64,000 nt of DNA, taken from contig CM044310.1 in NCBI GenBank assembly GCA_024291935.2, forward strand, positions 114,834,213 through 114,898,212. The letters run 5' to 3'. Below are positions 34,101 to 49,100 of the stretch, in pieces. Each line of letters starts with the position of its first letter. Positions within the stretch are counted from its first letter, which is position 1. Under the pieces are notes generated by a model that was given only the letters and a program-made list of their open reading frames with translations, did not search any database and was not told where the DNA came from. This DNA is from Okapia johnstoni. Lineage: Eukaryota; Chordata; Mammalia; Artiodactyla; Giraffidae. Position numbers and translations under genes: made by a program.

Positions 34101-37100
34101 AAGGCAGGAGAGTACAATATACTTTACTTAATAGCTTATTAGTGTGATTTATAAATGAATATGTAGACATGACACGGGTTTTCATTTGTACTCTTACCCT
34201 CAGGCCCTGAAAGCGTTAGAGGCAGGCCCACCTCGGACTGATTCTAGAACCAACTTTCTTCCCCCTTATTCTTCATATAATGGCCTAATGAATCAGTGGA
34301 TTCTTAGCATTGGCCTTAGCCAGGCAAACTACAAAAATTTTGAATGAAGGTCTTGGTTTTTGAAACCTGGTAAGACTTTTCCTCATTGTGATGGCGTCTC
34401 CAGATCATACTGCTGATGGCTTGATCTGTGTTATGAGACTTGTTAAGAAGGGTCTGGCAAGTCTATACCAAGTGCTAAATGTCACTCTGGTTGACTGCAT
34501 GACTTATCTTCTAAGGTCATACAGACCCATTAACCAAAAAATTTGAGGGCAGTACAGACATCTTGTATACTGGCTTTTACAATGGATCCAAACCCCAGAG
34601 GAGTGATTATGGGGAGGAAGAAAGCCACCTTACAAACCATGGCTGTTTTTTATTTTCACCAGCAGTTTGTATTTTCATCTTTCAAATCCATTTTGATCTT
34701 CAGCAGGCTGTGGAAACTGCCTAGTAACTAATAGATCTTGGTTCACTTAGCCTGGTAAATTGTACCATTGTTGTCTTCTTTCTGTTTTCTTTTTCTTTCT
34801 TATGTGTGTGTGTGTGTTGGGGGGGGGATAGAGGGAAGAAAGGAAGAAACACACCTCTGTAAGTCTGAAGTTTTATACACTTGCATATACACATGTACTA
34901 GGTTAAACTTGGTAGAAGTAGCTAACAACCATATGAGAATAAGGCGCCACTGCCTTACTCCCAAATATTTTAGTCTGTATTTTCTCAAACAAGGTATTCT
35001 TCATGATCAGAAACCAACCACCACAGTCAGGAAAAATACATGGATAAGTCACTGCCATCTAAATCCCCAGACCCTGTTTAGAGTTTGCTAGTTATTCCAG
35101 TCATGTCTGTAACAGCAGAAGGATCCAGGTCAGAATCATGGATGCATCTGGATTTTCATGACATCTAAAGGTTGCAAGTCAGTTATTTTGTAAAATGTCT
35201 CTTAGTTTGGTTTCCTCTGATGTTCCCTTGTAATTAGACTCTTGCTACACATCTTTGGCAAAAATACCACGACATGGATGTTTCTCATTGCATCCTGTGG
35301 TCTGGTGCATGGTTACCGTGTGCTGCTTTACTGGTTGTGTTAACTTTGATCATTTGAGTAAGGTTATTTTCCATACTGGTCCTTTGAAAACAATTCTTTT
35401 TTATCCCTGTGTGACTAATAGATATTTTGTGGAGAAGTATTTTGAAAATAATGTAAATACTTCATCCCTTAAAAAACTTTGCTTATTAGTTAATTTTAGG
35501 TCTAAATGATTATAGTTTACTTGAAGTATTATCTGTTATTCTTTACTTGTATCCTCAAATTGCTCCAGATTTGACCAGTGGAAGTTTCTTTAAGCTGAAT
35601 TCTGTTACCTCTTGACATGTCTTATCATTCTTTGGGGGCACTTTTCCTTGTGTCAGGCTCCTCTCATGTTGAGCTTTGAAATCAGTCTTTCTCCAAGGAG
35701 AAATACGTCTCTTAGTGGTGATTAGAAACCAGAGTCTGTGTTTTAGATGTGCTCACGGCTGCTCGAGTATCGTTGCTTTTAGACTGTCAGTGGACACAGC
35801 AGCTAAATATTTGTATGTGTACACATACACTTGCATTTACATTTATTTCTGTGTCTGTCTGTATATATGGAAAATGAGTTCACGCCAGTAACTCTTACCA
35901 CAGGCTTCATTCTAATTTTCTCCCTTTCCATAGTTCGATTCTCTTCTTCTCTGACAGTGAGAAGCCTTGCTCCCCAGATTCTCAGTGTATTTTCTTGTTG
36001 CATCAGGTCCTTGGATGTGATCAGGCTCCCGCTGCTGCCCTCTGGGGATGCCTCTGCCCTGCTCTGTCCCCTCCAGTCCAGCCACCAGCCCTCCACACAC
36101 ACGTTCTTTCCCTGTCCTTCCTCAGTCCCAGGAAATGGCTTTTGCAGGAAAGGGAATGAAAACCATTTTCTTATTCATAATTCGTTGTTTGTATTTTAAC
36201 ATACATTTCTCATGGCATTTTTAAAAGAAAATTTGATGTAGGTTACCAGGTTTCAACTGTTTCCCTCCTGCCACAGGGAGAAGGAATGCTGTTATTTATG
36301 GGTATTGTTGTTCGTGTCTGTTTACTAACACAGAGACTATTTCGTTGAATATCTTTAGACACATTTTAACGGTCACTTGTAAAGGAATTTCTTGGCGTAA
36401 ATACCGCCAGAATTCACCAAAGAGTCAGAATGGAACTGGGTCTTTAGCTTTGCTCTGTCTTCCTGCAGTGCAGGGAGTCCATGGCATTGATCTCTATGAC
36501 TCCAGTGCCCAGGGGAACACACAGTACGTACTCAGTCAGCGTTTATTGGATTTGAGTGGGCCTCAGCTTCTTTTAATGAACAGGAAACCTAGTAATGGTG
36601 ATGAGTTACTGCCTGGTGATTTGAAGTCAATGCATTTTATCCTTGGGCTTCCCTTTGGCTCTGTTTGTAAAGAATCCACCTGCAATGCTGGAGAGCTGGG
36701 TTCGATCCCTGGGTTGGGAAGATTCCCCTGGAGAAGAGAATGGCTACCCACGCCGGTATTCTGGCCTAGAAAATTCCATGCACTGTATAGGCCATGGTGT
36801 CACAAAGGGTTGGACACAACTGAGCGACTTTCACTATTTTATTTCTAAGCAATTTTGTCTTTTTTTTTTTTTTAACAGAAGGTGGTCTTCTGCTCCGTCA
36901 AAGAGGCGCTGGAAGTGGACTGGAGCAGCGATAAAGCAAAGGCAGCCCTGAAGCGCATGACTCCGGATTACTTCCTCCTTCAAGGTGAGCCCTGAAAGCA
37001 GTTTCTCAGCACGCGCTTTGTGCTCTCATTTCTGCACGTGAGGCTGCGGAGCCCAGAAGGTTCTTTGAGGTTGCCCTGAGCTGAGTTCCCTTTTAGCTGG

Positions 37101-40100
37101 TTCTAAGTGGTCGCTTAGGACAACAGAGTGAATGGAGAGTAGGCCCATCATTGAGCTCTAGTTTTTTTATGATTCTTGCTTTTTTAAATTATGTGTTGAA
37201 ATGAACTGCTTTCTGAAATTGAGCCCTAGATAACAATGTTATAAATCAAGCTCCTGTCATCACCACTTTTCCCTCTTCAGAGTTCTTCCTGGTCCTCAAA
37301 ACCAGCATTCCTCTCCTGAGAGGTTTCTCCCATCTCTCACCATCATTGCCGGTGCTCAGAGGGCATTAGGTAGGTGTTGGTTGCCATCTCAGTGTTCTTG
37401 TGCTTGGCACTTTATTATTATTATTTTTTAAAATACCCACGGAATGTGGGATCTTGGTTCCCTGACCAGGGATCGCACCCTTGCCCTCTGCATTGTAAGC
37501 ACAGTCCTAACCACTGGACACCAGGAAAGTCCCTGCACTTTAATTTTTTAATATTATTTTAAAAACAGTAATCATGAACATTGAATGCTTACCTAGCAAG
37601 AGCCAGTGGGAGTGACGTGTTATCCCTTAGTTCACAGACAAGAGCTGAGGCACAGAGGGACTGAGGTTACTCTTGTTCTCAGGGTGAGGAAGTGTGTAAA
37701 TCGCATTGGTTTGTTAGCGTAAAAATAATCCATATCTGTTACAGAAGATACCAGAAAAGCCCAAAGAAAAAGAATCACCTTGACATTTTTGTACTTTCGG
37801 GGTTGTGCTTCTCAACTCCCTCCCCTCGATGCTGGCACATAGACACCCCTCTGTAAACAGCTGTTATTTGCAGAGGTTTGGGCATAGCCTCAGTGTTTCT
37901 AACTGCCACTCATAAGAGGAGTCAGCTCGTATTTGAGTTTACCATAACCTGGGGATCCTCAGCCAGGGGCGATCTTGCCCTCCAGGTAAGTGTCTGGAGA
38001 CATCTTTGGTTGTTATGACTGGGGTTGGGATGGCGAGAGAGTTGAGATGTTGCTTAATATCTCAAGACAGCCCCCAGGACAGAGTGCTCTGGCCCCCAGA
38101 GTCAGCAGTGTTGAGGTTGAGAGACCCTGATCTACAACCCTTTTGCAATTTCCAGAGTACTTTCTTGTCCATCTCCTCATCACATCTCCCTAATGAGGTG
38201 GACAAGGTGGGAATTATCCTCGTGGTTTCTGGGGGTGAGGAGGTAGAGACCCAGAGAGGCTTGTGTTTTGCCTTGAGAGGACACCGAGTGAAAGTCGCTC
38301 AGTCGTGTCCGCCTCTGCGACCCCATGGACTGTAGCTCGCCGGGCCCCTTGTCCATGGGATTCTCCAGGCAAGAATACTGGAGTGGGTTGCCATGCCCTC
38401 CTCCAGGGGATCTTCCCGACCTAGGGATCAAACCTGCATCTCTTACATCTCTCCTGCATTGGCAGCCAGGTTCTTTACCACTCACACCACCTGGGAAGCC
38501 CAAGAGGACACTGAATGCAGATATAAAAGAGGTGGGACCTGAGCAGCCTGGGTCTTTGAAATCTAATGAATTAAATACCGTGTGAGGTACCAGGTAATAA
38601 GAGCATCCTTGCTCCATTCTCAGTGCCCTGTGAGTGTTAGCTCATTGGATCCTCGCCGCATGCACACGAAGCGGCTGCTGTACCCCCCTCTAAACAAAAG
38701 GTGCAGACTGGTGAAGACACAGGCCCATGGCCATCGCTGCCCTCAGGAGCCTGTCACTGAGATGGAGAGGCAGAACTCATGCCCTGGAGACAGGATGGGG
38801 GAAGGTGTATATTTCATCCAAATAGACTCTGCTGACCATCACCATCAGAAGTTATAAGGGGCTGGGGAGTCGACAGGATGTGAGGAAGAAGCAGGAGCTT
38901 TATATTATGATGCACGTGGCAGGCAGTGGCACACAGTTATTCAGAACTGCCACTTTGGAATCAAAACAGACCTGCCTTCCAGTGCTGGCTCTGTCATTTT
39001 TTTTTTTCAGGCGAGTGAGGTTGAGCCACAGACTTCAATTCCCAGAGGCTCCCTCAGATTCCCCTCTGACCGTGGGGGTGTTGACAGTGCTGGCCTCAGA
39101 GGGCTTTTGTGAGGCTTGGATGATACCCGTGCAAGAGGCTTAGCCCCGAGCAAGTCCTAGAGACCTGTCTCATCTAGCTGTGTGCTTGGAGGTTGGAGAT
39201 ACTTTGTAGTGTCTAGTACAGTGTTAGGGTTGACTCAGTTTACCCTTAATTCCATACTTGAGTAGGTATTATAGCACCAGTCCTGTTGGGCTTTAGTTTT
39301 TTGCCTGTAAAAGCAGTTTGTTGGATAATACACTCCATATGTTTACTTCTCTCTTCTAAATGGTAACTAATTCTCTTCCTAGTTTCAAAGCTTTGCATTT
39401 GGAGATTAAAACTGTTTTCATAATTAATAATCATACAGTTAAAAACACACAGCATAAAGTTTATCACTTTAACCATTTTTATGTGTATAGTTTTTTTTTT
39501 TCCTTTTTGGCTGCATTTGGTCTTCATTGCTGCATTTTCGCTTTCTCTAGTTGCAGAGAGTGGGAGCTACTCTCTAGTTGCGGTGCGCGGGCTTTTTCTT
39601 GTGGTGGTTTCTCTTGTTGCAGAGCATGGGCTCTAGAATGCGGGCTCAGTAGTTGTGGCTCACAGACTTAGTTGCTCTGCATCATGTGGAATCTTCCCAG
39701 ACCAGGAATCAAACCCATGTCCCCTTCATTGGCAGGTTTATTCTTAACCACTGGACCACCAGGGAAATCCATGTGTGTAGTTTTGTAATGGTGTATATGT
39801 GAGTCGCTTAGTCATGTCTGACTCTTTGCGACCCCACGGATTGTAGCCCACCAGGCTCCTCTGTCCATGGGATTCTCCAGGCAAGAATACTGAAGTGGGT
39901 TGCCATTTCCTTCTCCAGAGGATCTTCCCGACCCAGGGATTGAACCCAGATCTCCTGCATTGCAGGCAGATTCTTTACCATCTGAGCCATCAGGGAAGTG
40001 TCCGTAGTTTTGTAATAGGGAATTTTTAAAAAGGAGGCAACCCCACATGTCATACTGTCTTGGTCAAGGCTGGCAGCTGTGTACTTCCCACTCTTCCCCC

Positions 40101-43100
40101 CACCCCTGTGGTAGACGTGGCTAAGAAAGCCTCCTCGTTGACCGGCCACTTCTCCTAGAGCCTCAGAATCCTCTTGACAGCACTGCCTGCAGTCCTCTCT
40201 GACTGGGCATACAGGTGAGCCCACTTTTCAATTCTAGTTAGCCCACTTCTAAGCTTATAAGAATAAGGCCTAGAAGGGAAGTGAGTCTTCCTCCTCCTGG
40301 CTATACAGCACACCGATGGCAATCCCAAGTGTAAAACCTAATTTTCTGATTTTGTTCTTTTACACCACCACGCGCGTGCGCACCCACCCCACCCCACCCG
40401 GTGCTCTTGCTGAGTCTTCCACATATCCAGCATAGCTTTGGCTTTTCTTTTTGTAGCAGATGACGTGTCCTAACTTTTCTTGCATGTTGTCACATGCATA
40501 TTCTTGATGTTTTGTTTTGCCCTCATGGGTCATCCTGTGCCCTGTGTGTCTTTCCAGATATGCTGCAACAGGAAGTATTAGGAGTGTTGCAGCAGTGAGG
40601 ATGAGGGTCTGGTTAGCTTTCTCGGGGCTTTTTTCTTGGTGCACATGTGATTAACTCTTTGATTAAGGACTGGACTAAGCTTCTGGACAGAGAAGGCAAT
40701 GGCACCCCACTCCAGTACTCTTTTGCCTGGAAAATCCCGTGGATGGAGGAGCCTGGCAGGCTTCAGTCCATGGGATCGCTAAGAGTCGGACACGACTGAG
40801 CGACTTCACTTTCACTTTTTGCTTTCATACATTGGAGAAGGAAATGGCAACCCATCCCAGTGTTCTTGCCTGGAGAATCCCAGGGATGGGGGAGCCTGGT
40901 GGGCTGCCGTCTATGGGGTCGCACAGAGTCGGACACGACTGAAGCGACTTAGCAGCAGCAGTAGCAAGCTTCTGGAAATGGAGGGAAATGGCTCTCACGA
41001 TCTCTTTCCCTAGGGGAGTCTGGCCTGCAGCTTAGACTTCTGCCAGAATTTAGCTTGTAAGTGTTAAGCGACTTGCTTTCTTTCACTTGATGGCCATAGT
41101 GCTTCGGAAAAGATCTTGGAGCATACATAGAATGACCTCATTTGTCTTGTTGGCTGCAAAATGTGTTTCTCTGGATGCGCTATCTTTTGTGACTAGTCTT
41201 ATCAAATGTAAGTTGTTTTCAGCTTTTCTCACTTCTTGGAATTTGTTCCCAACAGCCTTTCTAGGAATGTGACTGATACACCTGATGATGCCTTAGGAAT
41301 TCCTAGTGAGGTCAGAGTGCAAGGTCAGAGTACTTGACTGATACACACATGAGGATACCTTGCAGAGAACCCAAATGGAACACTTAGTAGGTACTTGACA
41401 AATAGTTCATACGTGAGTGACTAGTTTGCCTGTCCGGTCATTTCTTCACCCTAGAGAGAGCACAGTCTCCCTGCTGGTGTACCTGAAGGCTCCTCTTGCC
41501 TGCCTGCTCCCCTGGGCACCTGTCAGGCTTTTGATCCCAGTGTCACCCACCTCTGGCCTGCCCTCACATGTAGACGGCCCTTTCGACCCCATTCACCATC
41601 CAGCCCCTGGTGAAACAGTTGCCCTGCCGTCCGTGTGCATGTGTTTGCCTTGTTGGGGTGTGAGTGTTTTTCCAGTTTACTTTATAAGATAGTGGCCAGA
41701 CTTCACGCTTCCTGCTGCATTTTCCACTATCTCGAGAGTCAGCCTCACCATCTGTGAGCAAGAGGTCTCATCTTTTTATTATTCTCCCATGGCATGTTGC
41801 AAAACATTAAGTGTGAGCTGGTTTCCTGTGGCAAAAAGTTGACTTTGATTTGTTCTTTTTGAGGTTACTGTGAGTTTATCATAACAGGAGTGCTAAAAAT
41901 AATCGAGTCTCTTATGGAAACAGCATTCACTTACCAGCATGAACAATAACATGCAGGTTTAGCCCAGAGCAGGAAGACATGGACTTCATCTCAAGATGTG
42001 AATTACTGAGCAGAGAATCTTTGGCAATCCTAACTTTCTCAGTCTGTTCTGACGATGGTGGAAAAGTACTTAGGCCGTCTTTGAGCCACAGAATTAATGC
42101 TGAAAATAATCTTAGACCATTTTTGGAGCACCTGCCATGCACCAGATCTCGTGCCTGGAGATCGTCATGGGAAGAAGAAGCCTCCTTGCCAATGGAAAAG
42201 ACAAGCAGAGATAATCCTACTCGTGAGGGGAGCTGTAACAGAGGACTATTGACAAAGCTGTCGTGTTGTGCTAGTCTGTGTTTCAATATGTGTGAATTAT
42301 TCGACAATCGAAAGCAAACTGTTCTGAGAGCTCAGGGAACTGGGGGTCTGGCCGTCTTTGGGGAGTTGGGAAGCCTTCAGAGAGGAGGAGACATCTGAGC
42401 TGGATTTTAAAGAATAGGTGTTTGCCAGGTGGTAGAGGGAGGTGAGAGTATTGTGGGCCAGAGAAGCAGCGCCTGCAGGCGGCCAGCAGGGTGGAGACCA
42501 TGGCCCAGTGAGGCTGGAGCTTGGTGCAAGCCGGCCAGACATGAGATCAGGGCCTCGCTTTTTTAGGTTTTTATTCTTAACAGCCAGCGGTTTCCCAAGA
42601 GGATATCAGGCTCCCTCGGGGGACATTTGAAATACAGATTCCTTGGTTCTAGCTCAGATTTACTGAATCAGAACAACTCAGGGTGGCTGGCACCTGCATT
42701 GTTGCACACCTCCCAGGTTTCCAAGTCTAAGTCGCTTCAGTCGTGTCCGACTCTGTGTGGCCCCATAGACGGCAACCCACCAGGCTCTGCCATTCCTGGG
42801 ATTCTCCAGGTGAGAATACTGGAGTGGGTTGCCATTTCCTTCTCCAATGCATAAAGGAGCAGTCAATTAGAGGGAAACCACTGCCCTAGGAGAAGGGGAG
42901 CCCCTGTCCTGTGTCAAAGCCTTGGTTCACTCATTTGTGGTTTTATTTTAAGACATGTTAAATGCTGTATTTCAGGTGAGGACATGACTGAGGCAGGGCT
43001 GAGAAGATAACCCCATGTGGCCCTTGAATGCACTGTTTTGTCTGTAGACCCTCAGACTAAAAAAAGAACTGTAAACAGATATTGAACTCGAGTTAGGTTT

Positions 43101-46100
43101 GTTTTTTACAGTGGTGTGGGTTAGCATTCTGAAACTTATTTACTCTTTATTCTAGGATACCATCTGAGCCACCAGGGAAGCCCTGGATGGAGCAAATAGG
43201 CAAATATGTTGTGGATAATGAGACCCTGATTTTTTTATTGCCAGAAAGGGGAGTTCGTTAGTTCCCGTTGTTTTAGTCGCTCAGTTGTGTCCGACTCTTT
43301 GTGACCCCATGGACTGTAGCCCATCAGGCTCCTTTGTGCATGAAATTTTTCAGGCAAGAATACTGGAGTGGGTTTTCATTTCCAACTCCAGGGGGTCTTC
43401 CCAATCGAAGGATCGAACCCATGTCCCGTGAATTGTCAGGAGGATTTTTTACCATTGAGCCACCTAAGGAAGCCCTCTCTAGTTCAATTGGAATTGGAGT
43501 CGTCTGGATGAACTCACGGTTTTTTTATATGTAGGTACAGAAATAGATGCATGTGTGTCCATGTGTTTACGTTTTTTATTATTTTTAAAAATATTTATTT
43601 AGCTGCTCCAGATCTTAGTTGTGGCATGCAAGATCTTTTAGTCGTGGCCGGTGGGATCTAGTTCCCTGACCAAAGATCGAACTCGTGTCCCTTTCACTGG
43701 GAACGCAGAATCTTAGCCACTGGACCACCAGGAAAGTCCCCATATATTCACATTTATACATGTGTATTTCCTAGCTCTGACCCATTGAGAGGGCTTTTAG
43801 AACTAATAGCCATGAACAGACTTCATGATTGTTAACATGCAGGGAACCAGGACTCCTTGGAGAAATGGCTGGTTCTGGGCCTGGGGTAGGAAATGTACAG
43901 GTATGCCTGGAACATCCTGCTCTATCCGAAAGTGAGGACATGTACAGAGAATGATGGGTCCTGTCTGCATGAAGGTCACAGGAGTCAGTTTGAAGGGGCG
44001 CCTACTGATCAAATCTGGGAGAATTTGAAGATCAAATAAATTGTGATCGTAGTTGATTACAACCCATAGAATAAAATAACTCATGAACCTATACTGATAA
44101 TTGAATAAATAAATAAGTGAGGGAGAGGGGAAAGTTTATTTTTTTTTTAAACAGAAGAATAATAATACAGCAAGAATGAGGAAGATGAAAAGAAACCTGT
44201 GTTTGGTCATCATCATAGTAGTATTGTTTTAAGGATCATTGATGGATGCTAAAACGGATGGGAAAGCAGGCTGTGAAGCAGCATAGATGTCTTCCCAAGA
44301 TACTTCTTGATTTATTACAGAGGGAGACTAGAGGACCCTGGCAGATTGTCCCTCCACCAAGAGATCACAGTTAACATTCCAAGAATAGGACAGTAGGTCT
44401 CATGCATCCCACCTGGATGCACTGAGCAGGTAGGAGGTAGTATAATAAGTAGCGCCGCACTGCTGAGCCAGCCAGGGGTGGCCTCTGGTTCTCGGCCCAG
44501 CATGGGTGATCTCAGCCCAATTATGAGGAAACATCAGACGCACTGGGACTGAAGAAGATTCTATAAAATAAATGGCCTGTACTCTTCAAAAGTGTTGTTA
44601 AAGACCCAGGAACTCCATTTCAGATTAAAGGAGGATGAAGAGACAGGGTAGCCAAATGGAACACAGACTTCCCAGACTGGATCTGAGAGCAGATTTTTTT
44701 TTTTTTTGCTTTTACTTTCAAAGACATTAGTGGGACAGTCAGTAAAATTTGAAAAAGATCTGTTGAGTAGGTAGTAATACTCTATCGATGTTAATTTTCA
44801 GTTTTGATAACTTTTGTGGTTCTATGAGAATATTCTAGTTTGGGGGAAATACACAGTGAAGTGGGCTTCCCTGGAGCTGATAGATCAGACCTCAGGCCCG
44901 CCGTGGGGGAATTAGAATCTTTTCTAAGGTGGCTGATTGTTCTTGGTTCATAAGTCTAGCCCAACAAGTTTGGAGTTCATGTCTACTTTCTGCTACCCCT
45001 AGAACCTTGATGTCTCCAGATTTGGATTTGGAAGAAAGGCATTTTGGTTCCACTCTGTCATATAGTTCTTGGCCTTGAGCAAGTCCCTTCACCTTATGGC
45101 CTCTGTTTTCTCATAGGAATGGGGGAGATGTTGATAACCTTCTCCTCCCAAAGATCATGTATAGGAGAGCCTTAGAAATCGTTCTGTCTTTTTAATGTTA
45201 ATCTTCTTAGTAAAATACTCAGATGTCTCAAAGGAAACTGCCATTTCATGTGTATTCTTCCAGAACTTTCTAGTATTTTGTACCTCATTCTTCCTCATCA
45301 CTGCAGGGATTCTTTGGCAAGATTTCTTAATAATGGACAGTTTTAACTTTTTTATGGTTAGAAAACTTAGTTTCCTTGACTCCTCCTTCCTCAGTTCTCC
45401 CTGCCCCTGCCACACTCCAAGCCTACCTGTTTTTATGATTTGTAACTGACTGTGTCTCTAGACTTCAACTTGATTGGCTGATCAGTTCTCCTCAGGAGGA
45501 ACTTCTTATTTTAGAACCTGTAACCTTTGCACACCAGCCGTCGCCACTTGCTGGGCCCGGCGTTCCCCCGCGGGTGTTTTGGTGTCCAGTGATGACAAGA
45601 ACTGCTGAGGAAGAGACGGCCACAGGGAAATGGGTTCCGATAATGGGGCAGCCGCTGAGTGCTTGTTGATTTGCTGCTATCATAACCACAGATGTTTAAA
45701 AATAATTTGTAGGAAGGGAAGAAGAAAGAAGCAGTGGGTTTTGTTGTGTTTCTTTTTTTTTGTTTGGTTTTTTTTTCTGGTGCCACTTGTCTTATCAGTG
45801 GTACAAAACGCAGACCACAGTCATTCAGAAAGGAAGAAGGCAGTGCCACGCAGAGCGGAGAGGTGAGGGGGAGGGCAGAGGTGAGCTGTGAGTGCAGTCC
45901 TGGGCTTCACTGCCGTCAGTGGGTAGAGACTGTTGTTGGAGAACCAGCTCTGGTTAGGCTTGTGCTCCATTCCTCAACCTGAAAAAGAGGCATATAACCC
46001 AGAGTCTGCCACCGAGGGTCCCAGGGATTAACAAGTGCAGACCAGGCACTTCTTGTGCATTAGTAATTTTTTTTACTTTTTAATTTTTATTGCCGTATAA

Positions 46101-49100
46101 TCGATTTACAATGTTGTGTTAGTTCCAGGTGTACAACAAAGTGACTCAGCTATACATATACATGTATTCATTCTTTTTCAGATTCTTTACTGATAGAGAT
46201 TCTTACAGAATATTGAGTAGAGCCCCCTGTGCTATACAGTAGGTCCTTGTTGGTTAACCAGCAAGGCACTCTAATGAGAGCAGATCTTACTATGATCATC
46301 TCATTTTCACAGACGGAAATAGAGTCTGAAAGAAGCTAAGTCATTTGTCCAGTGTCACCAAACCTAGCAAGTGTTTACACATTCCCCAATAAATACCGCA
46401 TCCCTCAAAGTGCTCAGACTTCAACTGTTCGCCTTACTAATTAATACTCATGGCATTATGTCCATTTTTTAAAGTCTGATCATCACAAGAGCCCCGTGAC
46501 GTTTTCTTGCTCCGCTTTTGCAGATGGGAAACTGAGGCCCACCAGGGCCAGATTGAAATAATGGGCAACATTGTCAGCAACCTGCCTTGTCTTCTCTGCA
46601 GGCCCACATCTCCCCCACCCCCGTGTTAGCCTGTGTTTGAGCTGCTCTCGGGCCCCGGCCCAGCTGCGATTCTGGTTGAAAGCCTCACATCTCTTCCCTG
46701 ACTGTCAGACAACAGTCACGGGAATGTCCTGTGCCATCTTCCCTGGGTAAGAGCGGTTGGTGGAGAGCAGCAGATGCCCAGAGTCAAGGTCATGTGCCAC
46801 TCAAGTGCTGGGCTGGAGAAAAGCCCCTGTCTCCCTGCTGCTTGTGACCAGGCAGGGGAGTGTGAATGGAGAGCACTCTGTCAGAACAGCTCTGTGAGCC
46901 GAGGGTGCGGCTGGCCACGCTAGGAGATGGGGCCGAGCACTCGGGGTCCAGGGAGCTCCGCGCTTGGCCTCTATATAACCTGCCTCAGCATTTCAGAATG
47001 TTTATGTCCCCTTCTTTTTGTAAGTTACAGACTTCTCAGACTGCTCCGTTGTAAAGATGAGAGTCAAGCTCAGGAATCATTAGACTTTTTTTTTTTTTTT
47101 TTTTTAAAGAAGAGAACTAGGAGACTTCCCTGGTGGTTGGGACTCACGCTTCCACTGCAGGGGTCACGGGTTTGATCCCTGGTTGGGAAACTAGGACCCC
47201 ACATGCTGTGCAGCACAGCTGGAAAAAAAAATTGTTTTTAATTTTTGTTTTAAAATAATAGTTTTTTGCTTGTTTGTTTGTTTAGGGAGAAATAGAATAT
47301 TTGGCCAGATAGAGTCTGAATGGGTGGTTTGCATAATTCTAAACTGGTGGATTCTGGGGTGGGAAACTAAGTTCATTTGAAGTGATTTTCTTTTTTTAAA
47401 CCAGTCTGTATTTTCTCTTCTCTCTGCTTCCAGGAAGGCAGTACAACATAGAGGTTAGAGGTGTAGTACTTTGGAATCTATCATAAGCCCAAGCCTCAGT
47501 TTCCCACCTCGGACATGAGGATGATCACAGTTGCACCCACCTCATTATATTTTATGTAGAAGAGCTCATTCTGAATATAGGCTATTACATGCCCCCTTTT
47601 AAAAACTTAAATGTTAAGAAAACAAACATGTGACTAAAAACTGCTTAAACCTAATTATGATAGCTGAATAATACTCCGTTCTGTCAACCTGTCATATTTC
47701 ATATGCATGCTAAGTTGCTCAGTCGTGTCCAACTCTTTGCGATCCTATGGGCCATAGCCCACCAGGCTCCTCTGACCATGGGATTCTCCAGGCAGGAATA
47801 CTAGAGTGGGTTGCCATTTCCTACTCCAGTCGTATTTTATGTAATCATCCTATTATTGGATGTGAGATTGTTTCCAGATTGTCTGTGGCATAAATAACTT
47901 GGCGGCAACCATTTGCACATAATTAAATCACTGACCACAGGGCCTGACCTTTTGTAAAGCCCCTCAATACCGCACCTTTGCATGGCTGGGTAAGCCAGTC
48001 CCTCTGCTGCACGCTCAGGTTGAGTAATCTGGGTCTTTCATTTGGTAGGCAAAACCCAGCAGGTCATTTCTGAGAAGCAGGACTCCCCTTTCTCCCATCA
48101 ACAACTTTCATCCAGCTGCCTCAGGTTCTTTTCAGAAGACAGCGAGCTGTAAATAACCAGAGACAGCTTTCTTTCTGTGCTGAACTGAGATGGGATGTGG
48201 TCAGAGACTAGCTTTCATTGGCGAGATGAAAGGATGGCCAGGACTTGGTGCTCCGCAGGGGTGTTTCAGAAAAAGTCTTCAGGGCAACCAATCTGGAGGT
48301 GAAGTGCTCTGGAGAAAGAGGTCAAAGGCCCAGGCAGCCGTGGTGACAGACAGGGGCTTATGTGCGTGCCCTCTGTGGACTGTGATCTCCGCCCTTCTGG
48401 GTCCCAGCACGGCTCAGCATGCGGGGTGGAGGTGGAGTGCAGGTGCTCAGGAAATGTTTGTGGACGAGAAAATGAATGAAGGAATATATGCATGCACATA
48501 CTCTCAAGTTTCTGGGTTAAAGAAGAAAACTAAGAGAGGTAAAGGAAGCGGGGAGTGGGGTGGAGCTGAGCTGAGCAGACGACCAGATGCCACCAGATGC
48601 CTTGAAAGGTGAGAGGCTGAGAGCCAGCAGGCCTCACGGGGGTTCCTGGGGACCATGCCTCTGCCTCCCCCAGCCCAGCCCCTTCCCGCCTTTGAGCTTC
48701 ACGCCCGTGGGCTGGCTGTTCTGCACCTTTGGCCCTCAAATATGGCCTTGAAAGGCAGGCTTCTATCTTGTTTCCCTCTTGAGGCAGATGTGGTACACTG
48801 TGTGTCTTTTTTTTTTTTTTTTTTTTTTTTCTTTTTTTCTCTTGCTGAACATTCCTTAGTGAAAAACAGAACCATCCTGGGTATCTTGAGGTCTCCGTTG
48901 AGTTCAGTTAGCACAGGAGCAGGCTGGTTAGATCTGTGAGGCCCTGTGTCACCTTGTTGTGAGCCTTCTCCCCACGTGTGACCTCTTTCCTTCCTTCACC
49001 AAGCACCAAGGCTTCACGTGGAACAGATAACTTCTTCAGTGTGTACCATGGGGGCACACCCTGTGCTGGGCATTCAGTAGGTAATGGTGAGCACAACAGA

